58,162 nucleotides of DNA. Origin: Mnemiopsis leidyi (lineage: Eukaryota; Ctenophora; Tentaculata; Lobata; Bolinopsidae). Each line of letters begins with the position of its first letter. Position 1 is the stretch's first letter. Position numbers and translations under genes: made by a program. A model generated the notes under the pieces. That model was not told the origin of the DNA. It saw only the letters and a program-made list of their open reading frames with translations, and did not search any database. Where the stretch lies: NCBI GenBank assembly GCA_000226015.1, contig JH156402.1, forward strand, positions 1 to 58,162, written 5' to 3'. This document shows, one piece after another, positions 12,701 to 27,700 of the stretch.

Positions 12701-15700
12701 GTTGTGACAAAGGTCCTTAGAACCTCACGGAGAAGCTCTGTTAATGTTGACAGTAAGTTTAGAGCCACTTGAAACTTCGACGCAGTTTAAAGAACATAAG
12801 AACTAACTCCTAATTACGTTCATGACGTTAGATTGTGGGAACCACATACTTTTTTATTGTAAAAATGGTAAGTATTACCGCTGATAATAACTATCTTGCT
12901 GATAACTTCTTCAAAACAGGCTTTTGAGTATTCAAGTAAACTACAACGTAGTGTAAGTGATATTATCAAGGTTATATGATGTGCCACGAAATATTTTATT
13001 GAACAATGGTAAACGATCGTATGTAATTACGCAGAAAAGCAATCCAAAGTTATACATAGTCCATACTACTTGTTTGTTAAATGAAATGAACAATTTAAAA
13101 ATATGATAATTGAATCTGTATTTCAAATGAATTACTGGTAGTAGGCTCTCTCAATTCATTCTAATAGCTAAACAGCGGTTGCAGAGAAGACCAAGCGAAG
13201 CTGAAATCAAAACATTGTTCGTGAGAAAAGTTTTTGTCCCATGTACAAACAACTACAGTCCGGAATTTGGGATGAACAATGTCTCTACCTCCCTACAGTA
13301 GGGCGAAATTCGCTTTACAAATTAAGGCCGTTTTCCATCTCGTCGTTTTCCTTCATTACTTTCTCTACGATTTCCGCATCAGCAAACTCCATACACGATC
13401 TCCCGCAAGTTCCATCGTACGACCCCAAAGAACACAGATCATCGCCATCTTCGGTAGCAGCCTCTCCAGTTACCATGGATACACAGCAGCACCACGGGAA
13501 ACCGCGGGAATTTCGGTCGGGATGTACGAAGTTTTGTAACCAGAGATAATACTTGCTGCCTTGAAAACACTGCGGAGCGAAGGTGTGCCAGTTAGAACCA
13601 AAGTGACGCAAACCGCCTTCCTCGACCGCCTTCTTACTCCGAGCAGAGACCCAATCTCGAGCTTGCTGGCAGTTTTCCTGCATGGATCGAGGCCAGGAGA
13701 TGCATTGTCCCCAGCTGAGCCGAGTTAACTTGGCTGCTCCTGAGGATTTAACTGTGAAGTGGTCCCCCATGTCGGAACCGTACTTGGTCCATATTTTGAG
13801 TGTCCGGGTTCGTACTACCCTTGTTTGACCGTGCCTAGTATAGGTCGGGCGTGTTTCGTACTGTAAGGGTTGTCCGTTGAAAATCCAGCTCATTGAACGA
13901 GGCTGGTGGATCTTGAGCCAGATGTCAAACTCGTCACCGTCGTTACAAGCCTTATTGAGGTCTCCAGTCAGGTATTTTGTCACCTCGTCTGTTTCGTTGT
14001 GCGTAATCTGGCTTGACCACTTCCCTTTACTGCAGTCGATATTTACCCCGAATATGAGGCCGTCGTTTTCAGTGTAGTATGCGGCTGAAACAAGGATATA
14101 GATAACTTAGAACTAAACTGTAGGACAGCATAAATTCAAATAGATTCGGACAGTAGAGCGAAATTAGCAGAACTTTCGAGATAAATAAAAACGTACCCGT
14201 GATGACCGCGCCTTGCGGATCACCCTCGAACTTTCCGTAAGTCTGGAAACTCATCTGAGCGGTCCTCCAAAAATCTAGATCTCCAATATTGTAAACAGCC
14301 TGGGTATACTCCTGGACATCGTTCAAATCTGTGTCACCCTCGCAGCGGATACTGGTGGCGGGGACGACACAGCCCACCACCACCAGGACCAATATCTCCA
14401 ACACCATTCCGTGAAACCGGGAACTACAGACAGAGAGTCGCGTGTTCAGTACAAGCAGTATGTAGAGGGACGATCAAGAAGCTCATAAACTAAATAAACT
14501 AATCTGGAGTGTGTGGAAGGAGAGAGAGCGAGGGTGGGAGATGATTAAACAGCATTGAAACGTGTACGTTTAGCGACTAGACTGATTTACAGAAAGCGAA
14601 GAAAGGAGGATAAACAAAGGATGAGTGTAAGTTAAAGTGGTATGATGTTGAAGTGTTACAGAGGACCTTGGTTCTCTGTTTGTTTATTTACAATTTCAGA
14701 AGCACGTGCTTCGTGCATGCGCGGCGCCAAAATTGAGTGTGTAAATACGAGATCTGAGACAAACACTTGGATTGTATTGTCGCACAGAAATCCGGCCGGA
14801 TTGTCATGAGTCCTAATTCTAAATCGATAGGGATGGTATAGCGCTAGCTAGCAATATAGCTACCGTTCATTCTTAGAAGGTGAGTAGGTGTATAGTATTA
14901 TTTTACACTGGAACTGATAATAACGATCCCTTGATACGTTTGTATATTTCCCAGTCAGAATTTAAGTTAGTGAAATCAGCCTGTTTATTCTACCCTGATA
15001 TCTAATTTCAACCGGATTATATCTGAATTCATCCTTTACCATGTTAACGTAGAATGGAAATTTAACTCACACTTTTTTCGTTATCCTGTACTCTTTTCTG
15101 CGACATTAGTACTTATGAATAATATGTATGTACACAATGTTTCGAGCGCACGAGTGTAAGTGATTCGCGAGGAAATTGACAGTGTTATAATATTCCGTTG
15201 TGTAGCTGTAAAATTTACAGCACAATACACCAACTTGCTACACACACACACACAAGTTGATGCAGAAATGTAAAAATAGCTTGGTACGGGTTTATCCACC
15301 AAAAAACGGAAGCATAGCTAATTGGCACCGCAATGTAATATATGCAGATTGGTCTGGGCTGACCCGAGAAAATAAGTTACAAAACCAACTGCGTTGTTGC
15401 AATGTTAATTGTTTATTTTCTACATCTGCAACTCTCTGATCTACCGGAGTACATATTGGGCTGGTCTTGGGTGGTCTTCGAAGTATTATCGGGGGAAGTG
15501 AAATGCAACATAGAATCATGGACAAGTGATGGGAAAATAAAATTCATCTGGTTTTAGGTAGGAGGAAGGGTTTAAGTAGAACTTAGGTAGAGATTAGGTA
15601 GAATTTCTATTTTTAATGCATCATTTCAACAAAGCTTCTTCTCATGTTACAACTTTAGCAGAGAGAAGAATCTTATAACTTACTTTAGAAATTGAGTGAA

Positions 15701-18700
15701 ATAACACTTATAAAGTTATAAGTGCTACAGCTCATGGAAATTTTACACTTTTTACAAAATTTACAGCTAGAAATTCAGCTGGTTCACATTGAAGTGCGCA
15801 GTAAATCAGCTTATTTTTGTTAACCAGTTTTTGGCAAAGTGCAAACGCTTTATAATGCTGTTCCAATATCATGTAACGCACATGAAAAACAAAAACTTTA
15901 AAAATTAGCCCATTTCTCATGTTCGTGATAAGTTAAATCCAGCATAATCAGGGATTTACTATATACTGATATTGTTAACCCTGGAATGTCAAAGTATTTC
16001 TACTCAATCGGCTAACCTTACCGGCTATTGAACTGGGATATGTTTGGTTATGACGTCAAAAGCTGATAAATTTGGCACAAATTTGTCCAATTAATCACAC
16101 ATAACATCTGCATTTCATCTCGTGTGTTGTGTTCTAAATAAAGTCATGACGGGTGAAACGCTAATAAGCTCAGTTTTGATGTTAACACTCAACATGAGAA
16201 TTTTAGTTTTTTCAATCTTGAAATTGAAAGTGTTATAATGAGCCAAATTGTTTATCGATGCCAGAAGTTCGGATTCTAGGATCAAGAATAGTCAGATAGC
16301 TTGACATCAATAACTAAGTTAGGTATTTCTTCAAGGCAGAAAATGCTGTATGATTAAGCTTCAAGATGATTTACAAACGTTGAAATCTTTTGGAAGGGCA
16401 CAGCTGGGATGTGAAACTGCAACGTATTAGATCTAAACCTTGTGCCTAATCAGCTGTTCTAGACATTCTAGAAACAGTGGTCCGTGGCCGGTGTGTCTCG
16501 TTATATAACTGTTACTCTGTAAGTTCAGTAACAAATCCTATAACTGTTACTCTGTAAGTTCAGTAACAAATCCTATAACTGTTACTCTGTAAGTTCAGTA
16601 ACAAATCCTATAACTGTTACTCTGTAAGTTCAGTAACAAATCCTATAACTGTTACTCTGTAAGTTAAGTAACAAATCCTATAACTGTTACTCTGTAAGTT
16701 CAGTAACAAATCCTATAACTGTTACTCTGTAAGTTCAGTAACAAATCCTATAACTGTTACTCTGTTAGTTAAGTAACAAATCCTAAACTATTACTCTGTA
16801 AGTTCAGTAACAAATCCTATAACTGTTACTCTGTTAGTTAAGTAACAAATCCTAAACTATTACTCTGTAAGTTCAGTAACAAATCCTATAACTGTTACTC
16901 TGACCAGTAGAAAGGTAGATAACATGCCACCTCCAACCCCGCTCCAGTACCGTATCAAATAACAGTTTGTTGTGTGATCCACTGATTCCCAGACAGCTGG
17001 CGCAGGCTTGAAAGTCTCTTATACTACTGTTACTGTTTATGGGTGGGGTGACAAACCCCAGGAAGGAGATTTCAGTTTTCATGATCATGGTAAGTTTTTA
17101 CTTCGACTCTTCGGTTATTCACTGTGTTTAATATTTTACAGGGAAGGATGTACTGGATTCAATTTTCGAAATAAAGAATTCATATATTTTGTATTTTCTA
17201 CAGAAGCTGTACATTTTATAAAGGTAGCTGCTCCGCCACCCCTTTGTGGCTTTGTATTAAAGGTATTGTTTCACGCATCAATAGTTTCAGTTCGTACCAC
17301 GGACCGTGAATCCTCCTGTAGTTTGGTAGTGGTAGGGTAACAGTGCGGTATCTCAGTAAAGGAGTCAGTCATGTGATAAAGTACACAGCTGACTTTACTG
17401 CAGGTGAATTTACTCGGCCTGATTTACAAAACTGTTGGATTAGTATACATGATAATTTAGTTAAACTTTGTACACCGTGAAAAAGTACATATATTGGACC
17501 AGCTAAACGTTTCCTAGTNNNNNNNNNNTAATGTTAATTGTTTATTTTCTACATCTGCAACTCTCTGATCTACCGGAGGTACATATTGGGCTGGTCTTGG
17601 GTGGTCTTCGAAGTGTCATCGGGGGAAGTGAATGCAACATAGAATCATGGACAAGTGATAGGAAAATAAAAATTCATCTGGTTTTAGGTAGGAGGAAGGG
17701 TTTAAGTAGAACTTAGGTAGAGATTAGGTAGAATTTCTATGTTTACTGCATCATTTTAACAAAGCTTCTTCTTATGTTACAATTTTACCAGAGAGAAGAA
17801 TCTTATAACTTACTTTAGAAATTGAGTGAAATCACACTTATGACTGCTAAAGCTCATGGAAATTTAACACTCTTTACAATAGCAAATTTACATCTAGAAA
17901 TTCAGCTGGTTCACACAGAAGTGCGCAGTAAATCAGCTTATTTTTGGCAAAGTGCAAACGCTTTATAATGCTGTTCCAATATCATGTAACGCACACGATA
18001 AACAAAATCTTTAAAAATAAGCCCATTTCTCATGTTCGTGATAAGTTAAATCCAGTATAATCAGGGATTTATCATATAATGTCATAATGATATTGTTAAC
18101 CCTGGAATGTCAAAGTATTTCTACTCAATCGGCTAACCTTACCGGCTATTGAACTGGGATATGTTTGGTTATGACGTCAAAAGCTGATAAATTTGGCACA
18201 AATTTGTCCAATTAATCACACATAACATCTGCATTTCATCTCGTGTGTTGTGTTCTAAATAAAGTCATGACGGGTGAAACGCTAATAAGCTCAATTTTGA
18301 TGTTTACACTCAACATGAGAATTTTAGTTTCTTTCAATCTTTAAATTGAAATTGTTATAATAAGCCAAATTGTTTATCGATGCCATAAAATGCTGTTTTA
18401 ATGAGCTTTAAGAGGATTTACAAACGTTGAAATCTTTTGAAAAGAGACATCTGGTATCTGAAACTTCAACATGAGGTCTCTAAATCTAAACCTTGTACCT
18501 AATCTCCTGTTCTAGACAATCGTCCTGCTGAGACAATACCCAAAATGACGTGCCTGACTTAATGTCCAATAGAAACAGTGGTCCGTGGCCGGTGTGTCTC
18601 GTTATATAACTGTTACTTTGTAAGTTAAATAACAAATCCTATAACTGTTATTCTGTAAGTTAAGTAACAAATCCTATAACAGTTACTCTGACCAGTAGAA

Positions 18701-21700
18701 AGGTAGATAACATGCCACCTCCAACCCCGCTCCAGTACCGTATCAAATAACAGAGTGCTGTGTGATCCACTGATTCCCAGACAGCTGGTGCAGGCTTGTA
18801 AGTCTCTTAGACTACTGTTACTGTTCATGGGTGGGGTGACAAACATCAGGAAGGGGATTTCAGTTTTCATAATCATGGTCAGAGTTCTCTTCGACTATTC
18901 ACTGTGTTTATTATTTTACAGGGAAGGGTGTACTGGATTCAATTTTCGAAATAAAGAATTCGTATATTTTTATTTTCTACAGAAGCTGTACATTTTATAA
19001 AGCTAGCTGCTCCCGCCACCCCTTTGTGGCTTTGTATTAAAGGTATTGTTTCACGCATCAATAGTTTCAGTTCGTACCACGGACCGTGAATCCTCCTGTA
19101 GTTTGGTAGTGGTAGGGTAACAGTGCGGTATCTCAGTACAGGAGTCAGTCACGTGATGAAGTAGACAGCTGACTATACTGCAGGTGAATTTACTCGGCCT
19201 GATTTACAAAACTGTTGGATTTAGTATACATGGTAATTTAGTTAAACTTCGTACAACGTGAAAAAGTACATACATTGGACCAGCTAAACGTTTCCTGTGA
19301 AACGTGCACTGCTGCAGCTAGTAGTGTGGAACATTGGAAGAAGGGCGGTATTTTCCAGATAATTGGGAGCAAATTTACACCTCGGTATTGCGGTAGAGTG
19401 AGTTTGTGTCTTCGACACCACATTGGTGTATTAATATTACAGAAGAAGTAAGGCAGGTACAGATTTGAAACTTTTTCAAGTCTTCAATCTTCGATCTTGC
19501 TTGAAGACAACGAGGTTATTTGCCTCTTTGATTCTCTTTTACATTAGACCAATTTTACATAATAAATTCGACAAACTTATCCCCAATCCCAGAGAAAACA
19601 TTCCTCTCCTCAACACTACTAATAGTTCTATAAACACCACAGTAACACTAACACAAACTTCATTAAACGAGACAGGACTTCATTGATGTAAGATATCACC
19701 CCATTTGAAACCCAATTATTTTGGCAGATAGAGAAAACTTACATCTATACAAGAAGCGTATTTGGTCCCTGCAGTGTATTTCTGTAGATCCTGAAATGAA
19801 ATTTGTTAGAGATGCTGATATGAGCACAAGTTATGTCAACTGACTTAATAATTGGGTTAGCAGGAACAACGACGGTACTTGGCTGGTTATTCCCGGCTAC
19901 TACTTATTGAAAGTTCAGTGAACCTCAATACGGTAGAGCTGAACATCTAAATGTGATCCAGTAATGAGGCAGAACGTAGGAACACGGGCCCGAGCCAGGA
20001 AACATTAAGTACATTAGTAGCAGCACAATAGCAACACACGTGTTACATTTCACACACCATAGCAACACACGTGTTACATTTCACACTGTACAACACAGCT
20101 CCAGTTAACATAACGATGACAATTTGAATTGCACTTGCACTGGAACCACCATGGCCGGTACTATGTTCAGTTTGGGCTGGTGAAAAGTGTATAAGATAAA
20201 GCTGACAGTAACTGTCAAGACCTGATTAGATTGAAAAATGAGAGGGGCGTCAGAGAGGCAAAGTGGAGTTATTAAGAGAGAGAGAAAAAAGACAAAGTTT
20301 GTTCGTTGAAATTAAAAGTAGAGACTGAGGTAAGTTGAACTTTAGGCAGAGTTAGAACAACGCAAGACAAAGGAAGACAAAATTAACACAAGGTAAACAC
20401 AAAGAAAGGACAAAGTAAGGCCAAAGGTACTCACTCTGAGAAGGAGAGGGTACTTCAAGATCCTCTGTATGGGACGATGAAGGAACTCTGAGAGAGGGAA
20501 GAAGTGGTTGAGTTGTTGTTTACAGTCCTGAATGAACTGGAGTGTCTGGGGATCCTTCATCATCCCTGCTATCAGATCCAGCGACCTGGGATATGAATAT
20601 AACCGGTAATACAGTCAGGAATATGGTACGTAACTTGATAAATTTGGTTTCAAGATCCGAACTTTCGTCCTTACTCCTTGCTATCGTTCATTCACTATCC
20701 ACGAAGTCCTATATTTGAAATTAAATGAAGCAAAATTTGCCAGGAAACCATGGGACGCATTTGGGCCTTTCACGTGTAGCTCATATGGACATTATAAGGA
20801 ATTTGTCAGTCCAAAACTTGTGTAGTGTAAGAAGACGTAACATTAACTGAAATACCAGTGACTCAATAGGTCATAACAGGAGACGATTATAAACCGGCTA
20901 AGCAATTACCCTAACTCTCTGAGCTATGTTTGTAAAATTCCTCGCCTTACCAACGTACGAATTCTAAACTTCTGTCTATCTAGGACTGCTCAATGCATAA
21001 AATTCTCTGACTTTTCATGAGGCAGTGTCCTTAAACCTTCTGCAACAGAAAACAACCATTTATAAAAGTATTCTTACCTGGGTACTTTTCTGCAAAACTC
21101 GTTGTACAGAGCAAATCCCTCCTCCTGAAAAACGGCATGTTAAAATTATGGCAAACTGCCAATATTTACCTCTCTATCAGTCGAAAGCAAAATCAGAACT
21201 CTTATCAGAACAATGCGCGTAAACGAAAGTTCAAGAAAACTTCCGACTCATATTACTATTGATTTTACAGTGATTCTGTCCTCCAAGACTCTGCTGAACC
21301 AGCAAATTACGGTGCAGACAGTTACATCACCACAGCGGTGAATTCACGTGTGTCTACCGAACCGTACAGCCAGCTCGCTGGAAGACAGATTTGTACTCGT
21401 GTGTAACGTTGCTGAGTCACGTGACCACCAATTAATTGATTGACGAGACAGCGAGTGTGTGTGTATGTGTGAACATAGCTCCGGGTATATTTAACTGTCG
21501 ATATTAAATTGAGGTGCTCTTGTCAGGCCGGTCCGGTTTGGTAAACTGGCTATGTAATGTTTGTTATAGATGATACCTTCTTATTATTGGGAACGTACAT
21601 GCCCGACCGGCGCCCCCTCGAACTACTCATATAACTTAGAGTAATTCAATAACTTAAGGTTAAACTAATTTAATTCTATCATGAAATTATAGCGCACTGA

Positions 21701-24700
21701 ACAAAGTAAGATTTTACTTTACCGATTCTTTTGTTAAGAAGCAGTTGGCTAACAAGTCCAGATCTTTTTTGTATTCGTCAAGTTTTTCTAGAAAATTCCT
21801 GCAGGAAAATAAGGATGTTAGAAAAAAATTGATAATTTGCCGCGTTATCAGTGCGTTAAGTGATTGTGAGTGCTAAATCAAGCAGCTACAATTTTCCAGC
21901 GTCCTGCGTCAGAGCGGATATATTTAGGGATATCTCAGCAAACGCGTCTAGACTTTTGTGTTCCTAGTTTTCAGTTTCTAGTTTGGAGATTGCATCTATA
22001 TTGAATATTCAACTAAGTACTCCACGGTAGATTTAACTGTCAGGGCACTATTTTGTCAGTGTCATGTCATTCTTGTAATAAACGTACACTCGCTCCACAA
22101 TCTATAAATAGATCAGCTAGATCCCAACAGTTCCTACAGTATTACCTACAGCCTCGCATAATCCTATGTCCTCAAATAGTAAAATACGTGGTCTTGTCTC
22201 GCAACTTAATGAACGGTTTACAGCGGTTCATAAGAACTTTCTATATCATATGTACCTGTATTGCAGATATATCTATATCATATGTACCTGTATTGCAGAT
22301 TACGACCCTAGACAACGGGCCCACGGTTAGTTGGATATAGAGATGACATAATGTGTGTGTGGGCAGAAGAAAATAGAGGTAATCAATTATGTAATTACGT
22401 ATTTAGTAGAGCCCTTATGTTAGACCTCAGCACTAAACGATAAATGTAGAATATACTCTCTTGATTTGAAAGATGTCCTATTTTGGGACTTCGATGAGGC
22501 CAAGGATAGATTTAACGGTGTAGTAGTATGGTAGCCACTAATATGATACTGTAACAGAGCTCATTATCGGAGTAAAGTTTCGTCTATTACATCTAATCTA
22601 CACGAACTGCACACTTACAGGTGGAAATCTCCGATAGGTTTGATGTTGATGAAGATATCCTTGACAGTGGACGGCTCGAAGAGATCATCACACAGCTCCA
22701 TTGGAGCCATGTAACCCTGAGGAACAGAAAGTTATTTTCTTACTTCACTTTACACTTGACAGTGAAACAAATGTAGGACGGAAATGTGAAAACTTTTTTA
22801 AAATTAACATTGATGTTGGTCAAAGTGAACTAAAAAAACAACATATTTCCAAAACATGATTATTGCTCAAAGCTTTAACATAGTGAACCAGAAAAAACAA
22901 GATATTTCCTGACCATGACGATATCCTGAAGATCCTGCATGTAAGTTTTCTCTGTCATGATGAGCTCCTCTACAATGTACTTTATCTTCTTCAGGGCCTT
23001 CTCGTCTAACTCCACGAAAGATTCCACACTGATCTCTGAATGTAAACTTGACGTGTCTGACCTTGATTGAGCCTGAGAAAGAAGAGATTTTACGTCTTAA
23101 ACTTATACTTGAACAAATCTAAAGTATAATTAGTCTGGTTTTTGAACCTTAGGAATTGAGGGGATGTCTTGCTTATTAACAAAAAGTAGCGTTAAAATTC
23201 AAAATTTTACACTTTCCCACAACTCACGATATCGGATTGACTGTTAGCATCCCAAGCAGTGCATATTTTAGGTGGCTCTATAACAATGGAGTGTCTACCC
23301 TTAGCCCCTGCTGAGTGTTTCCTCTGTTTAGCTGTGACGTTAGGACTACTTGCTTCATGTGTTAGCCTCTTCCTTTTACCCTGGGAGAGATATATACTAT
23401 ATTCGATATATAATATATAATATAATGTTGTGTAACCTGATATCCTACATACACCCTCGTCTGTAATCTGCACAGCACGTGATTAACTGCGTCTTGCTAT
23501 CAATGTGTTGGCACTACAGATAGCTGCAGATAAGTGGAAGTGTCTATTATTGGTGATGGGACATCAACACTACAGTTCAGCTATATCTGTTGTACAATTT
23601 GAGAATGTACAGATCTAATCGAGAGAGGTCCTTGTTCACGACTTACGGTGTTAACTCCGCAAGATTTGATGTGATTACCGAAATTCTATACACACAGAAA
23701 ATTTTCTTAAGATTTACTCCTTGAAATGCATTTGCCCCGGACATTGGCAAGGTATTTGAATTTCTGCAAAGTAGAAACTACAGTACAATCCTTATTGAAG
23801 CATTGAGTTGGTAGTCGATTTTATTATGAGAGTAAAAATATATTAACGCGCAATACATCTGTTTGAAAACAAAAGCAAACTGAAAAAAACAAACAATCGC
23901 GAAATATACGTATTTATCAAACACCGACAATACAAACACAATTTTACAAATAACTAACACTCACCTCTCGAGGAGAAGAAGGGGGTTCAGAGGCGGAGTT
24001 AGGACGGGATCTGTCGGAGTGGTGGTGGGGGGAGTGGGAGTGTGGCTCACTAGACGTCACGTGAACTGAAATATCCGGGTTTCAGTGAAATGTGAGCAGA
24101 GAATTATCTAGAAAATTGAGAGTTCGAAGCGTGGGAGGGGGTTCAATTGGAGCTTTACTAAATTTGCGATAGGATTAAAAACCAGAGCCATAAAGCCCAG
24201 TGTGAGGCAGATGAAGTGAACATAACATATATTATGGCTGGTATGTTGATACTTGTTGAAAATCAGAAATATGTAGACAAACTCAACACTAAGGATGTCA
24301 CGCTACCGATTTAGACATTGCTTTAAAACACATCATATTTCAGATAGAATAGGAAATGCAGACTGACAACTAGCAAGTGCGACATGGTATGAATTAACGG
24401 TCTATTCATTCCGACCTGTCATCATCTTTATCTATGAGAACAATTTTAACACGTTTTCCGAAGGACTTTGACAACAAGTCAAGGAACTTTTGAGATAATT
24501 TTATTCTGAAGTTTAATACTTAACTTGCAATTCCAATAACATAATCTTGCCGTATTCTACCTCTCACCCGCAGGTTATAAGACTACCGCAAGCCACACTT
24601 AGACTCACAGTTACAATGTACTACAGAATTCTTTCATTTTTCTATGGCAATTGGACTGCCGGCTGCATTCTACTGTTCTAAAAACTTAGGTAATATCAGA

Positions 24701-27700
24701 ACTTTAAAAACTTAGGTATGCTTTATTCAACACTGTAAAATACTGAATGCTGAGTACCCTATTCCCTAACTACTATAAAGAACTAACTGTTCCCTAACTA
24801 CTAGAACTAAAAACTGGTTTTAACCTGATGTACAATTAGGAGGATGTGAAGATCTGAAGGAGCTGAAAAGGACACTGTCTCGCAATCTGGTTCCAACAGC
24901 CATGTTGTGTAAGTGTCGAAAGTTTCACTATCTCATGTACAGACAACTAGACTGGTGACAATTAATGTACTGACTGAGATGATGCCGCTACTTTGTAGGT
25001 TTAAGTACTCTACATTAGTGAGGCGATTTATCAAAATGAAAACCGCGCTAAAGATTTGCGGCGCCAAGGGATGATTTAAATCTAATATGCTATTAAATGT
25101 TGAATCTTTCTTATCAAATTGAATCTTGAATATTGAATCTAATGTTAAAAATTAAATATCAAATCCAATATAAGTTACAGAGTTGTCCATAGAGATTTAT
25201 AAGATGTAAATGTAGCGAGGCACTAATGAAAAACACGCTTAATGCTAATCACTTAATTTGTTAACAACTAGAAAAGTTGAAATATTTAACAACATTGAAC
25301 ATAAATCATACATCAAGAGAGCAAAACGGCGGCAGTATGTCTGCAAGGTAACGGATTTAGTAATGGTGTAAAAATGCAGGCTCGTAACGCTGTGTGTTCG
25401 GTACATTGATAGGCTTATCAGCTCTTTTTGCATAATCATGTATGGTATGTACACTCTGTACATTCTATATTAATTGAATATTATGCGATTTGCGTAACAC
25501 ATCAACATAGAGGCAGTGTATTGATTGGGCTATTACATTTCAACATTGTTTCATAAGATGAGCTTGAATCTTTAACAAGAAGCTTTTTAAAACTATAAAA
25601 ACGTCATGCAATTAAGAGAACAACAAATACGAGATAAGGCACGGCTTTAAAACTCATCACAGTTTCGGCGTGTTAGTGTCTGGAACAAACGTCAGAAGAA
25701 AACTTTAAAAACGGCGGAATTCGGAGAGAGAAGAGAGAGTGAAGCAAGAAAACAATAAAACTTTACAAACTTCAGTAACGATAAGATTACGACATGGAGT
25801 CAGTGAAGAGGGGTATTATGGGTGATTACGCAACGATTATACGTTACTTATACGTTATTGCAGCGCACGGAACAGTGACCACACGGTGCAAGACAGGCGC
25901 GGGATTAATGGTTATCCACCAATCAGTGCCCTGGATTATTCGGCATCATCCAATAAAATTAGAGAATCACCTTACAACCCCTCCAGTTGCTCGGGTAATC
26001 GCGGAATCACAGAATATCCGAAATACAGGGTGTTAGGGTGACAATTCGTTTAAATTGTCCTGATTTGGATCTACTGTAGAAACACACCCTGGCTGCTGGA
26101 GCGTGTCCTGATTTGGATCTACTGTAGAAACACACCCTGGCTGCTGGAGCGTGTCCTGATTTGGATCTACTGTAGAAACACACCCTGGCTGCTGGAGCGT
26201 GTCTAAAAATAGATCATATTGACATCTTATTGAGATCCCGTTCACTCAGCATGTTATCCGAATATTTACGCATTTATACCACGAACCACAACAATATGCC
26301 CATACTAGGCAAGAAGCCAGGCAAGAGAGCTCCGTATACCCCAATTACGACACGCAATGAGCGATGTACGGCACTTATAAGTTCGGTTTTGTAACCTCGC
26401 CTGACTTGCAGTTTAACTGCACGAGAGTGTGTGACGTTTCCGGTGGGGAGGGAGGGAAGAGGGTGGGAAGTTTAAAGGGGAGGTTTAGTTACTTAGTTAC
26501 GTAGTTGTAGACGGTAGTTTAGGCGGGAGATTTTCGGTTAGAAAATTTCATCATTTTTAAGAGGACATTTAGTTACAAGAACATGGCTTCCTCCTAGAAT
26601 TAGATAACATAAAGTAATCGACAAAACATTGGTTCATACTTACTGCAGTCAACATGGCTGGAGGATAAATCAGCATGAGAGGAACATATGCGGTCATGCT
26701 AAAGCCTCGGAGTTTTAAACATCGCTCATTACGTAATCGTTTACGATTTTACGATTCAATTTAAGTATCTGACAACTATTTAAGAATCTCAAAACGCCCA
26801 ATTTTCAACACTTGATGCGGGCAAGCGACATTTCGCTGAGAATTCTTTGACAGACCAATCTTACGATTAAACGACCAATGCTCACATAGTTTGCCAAAGA
26901 AACCGAAAGTACGCATTAAGTAGTCTGTGAAATGAACCTGGTGAAATATGTGCAACAATCCTGGAGTCCTAGGAAGCTAGGATGCCGGCGTGCCTGCTTG
27001 ATCTTTACTTACCTACGTTAACAGACTTGTTAGAAATAGTTCTCAGGAAGTTAAGATATTCCGAGATACCTGCAGTGTAAAGCGGAAATGTGTCCTATTT
27101 TCGTATTTATCGGTAGCCTTTCAACAGTCTAAAACTATTTGTAAGCAGGAAAGTCTGGAACTTTCCATAGGTCTAGTGAGAAGCATCCTTTGGGTAAATT
27201 TTTAGAGGCTTTTTATGATTAAAGGACCGTAGAAATAGGCATTAACATTTATATCACCTTAACATATAATTTTACAAATAAGACAAAATCAGACGTTTGA
27301 AGATATTCGACTTTGTCAACTAGGAGAGTGGACCCGGAAAAACCAAATAAGCCAATCAAACATAATTCTTGTCGCTTGCTCAGCGTGATTTTGTCGCTTG
27401 ATCAGCGTGATTTGGTCGCTTGATCAGCGTGATTCAATACAGAATACAGATAGTAGATACGCTCCCAACCTGCCATTTTACTTTTGGCATCATAGTATCC
27501 CACTAACATTATACCATTCACTTTAATGAAGGCTTTACTCTTTCCGGGTAGCCTGGCAACACCTGTCGAGACGTCACAACTTCACTAAACCTAACTCAAA
27601 CCTAACTAAACCTAACTCAAACCTAACTAAAAAAACTAAAGCTAACTAAAACTCATCAAAACTTACTGAAAATATCAAAGAAGAAATGAAAGTACTAAAT

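Noticed and set aside
16503..16905. CRISPR-like array
   Set aside because: Units are contiguous with no unique spacers, in a eukaryotic intron; this is a minisatellite.
17008..17340. Plus-strand frame of 110 codons in copy A of the duplication
   Set aside because: The frame is not preserved in copy B, where indels break it, so it is not under coding constraint.
27588..27640. Telomere-like repeat (aacctaact)
   Set aside because: Units are irregular and do not match TTAGGG or other known telomere motifs; short and intronic.
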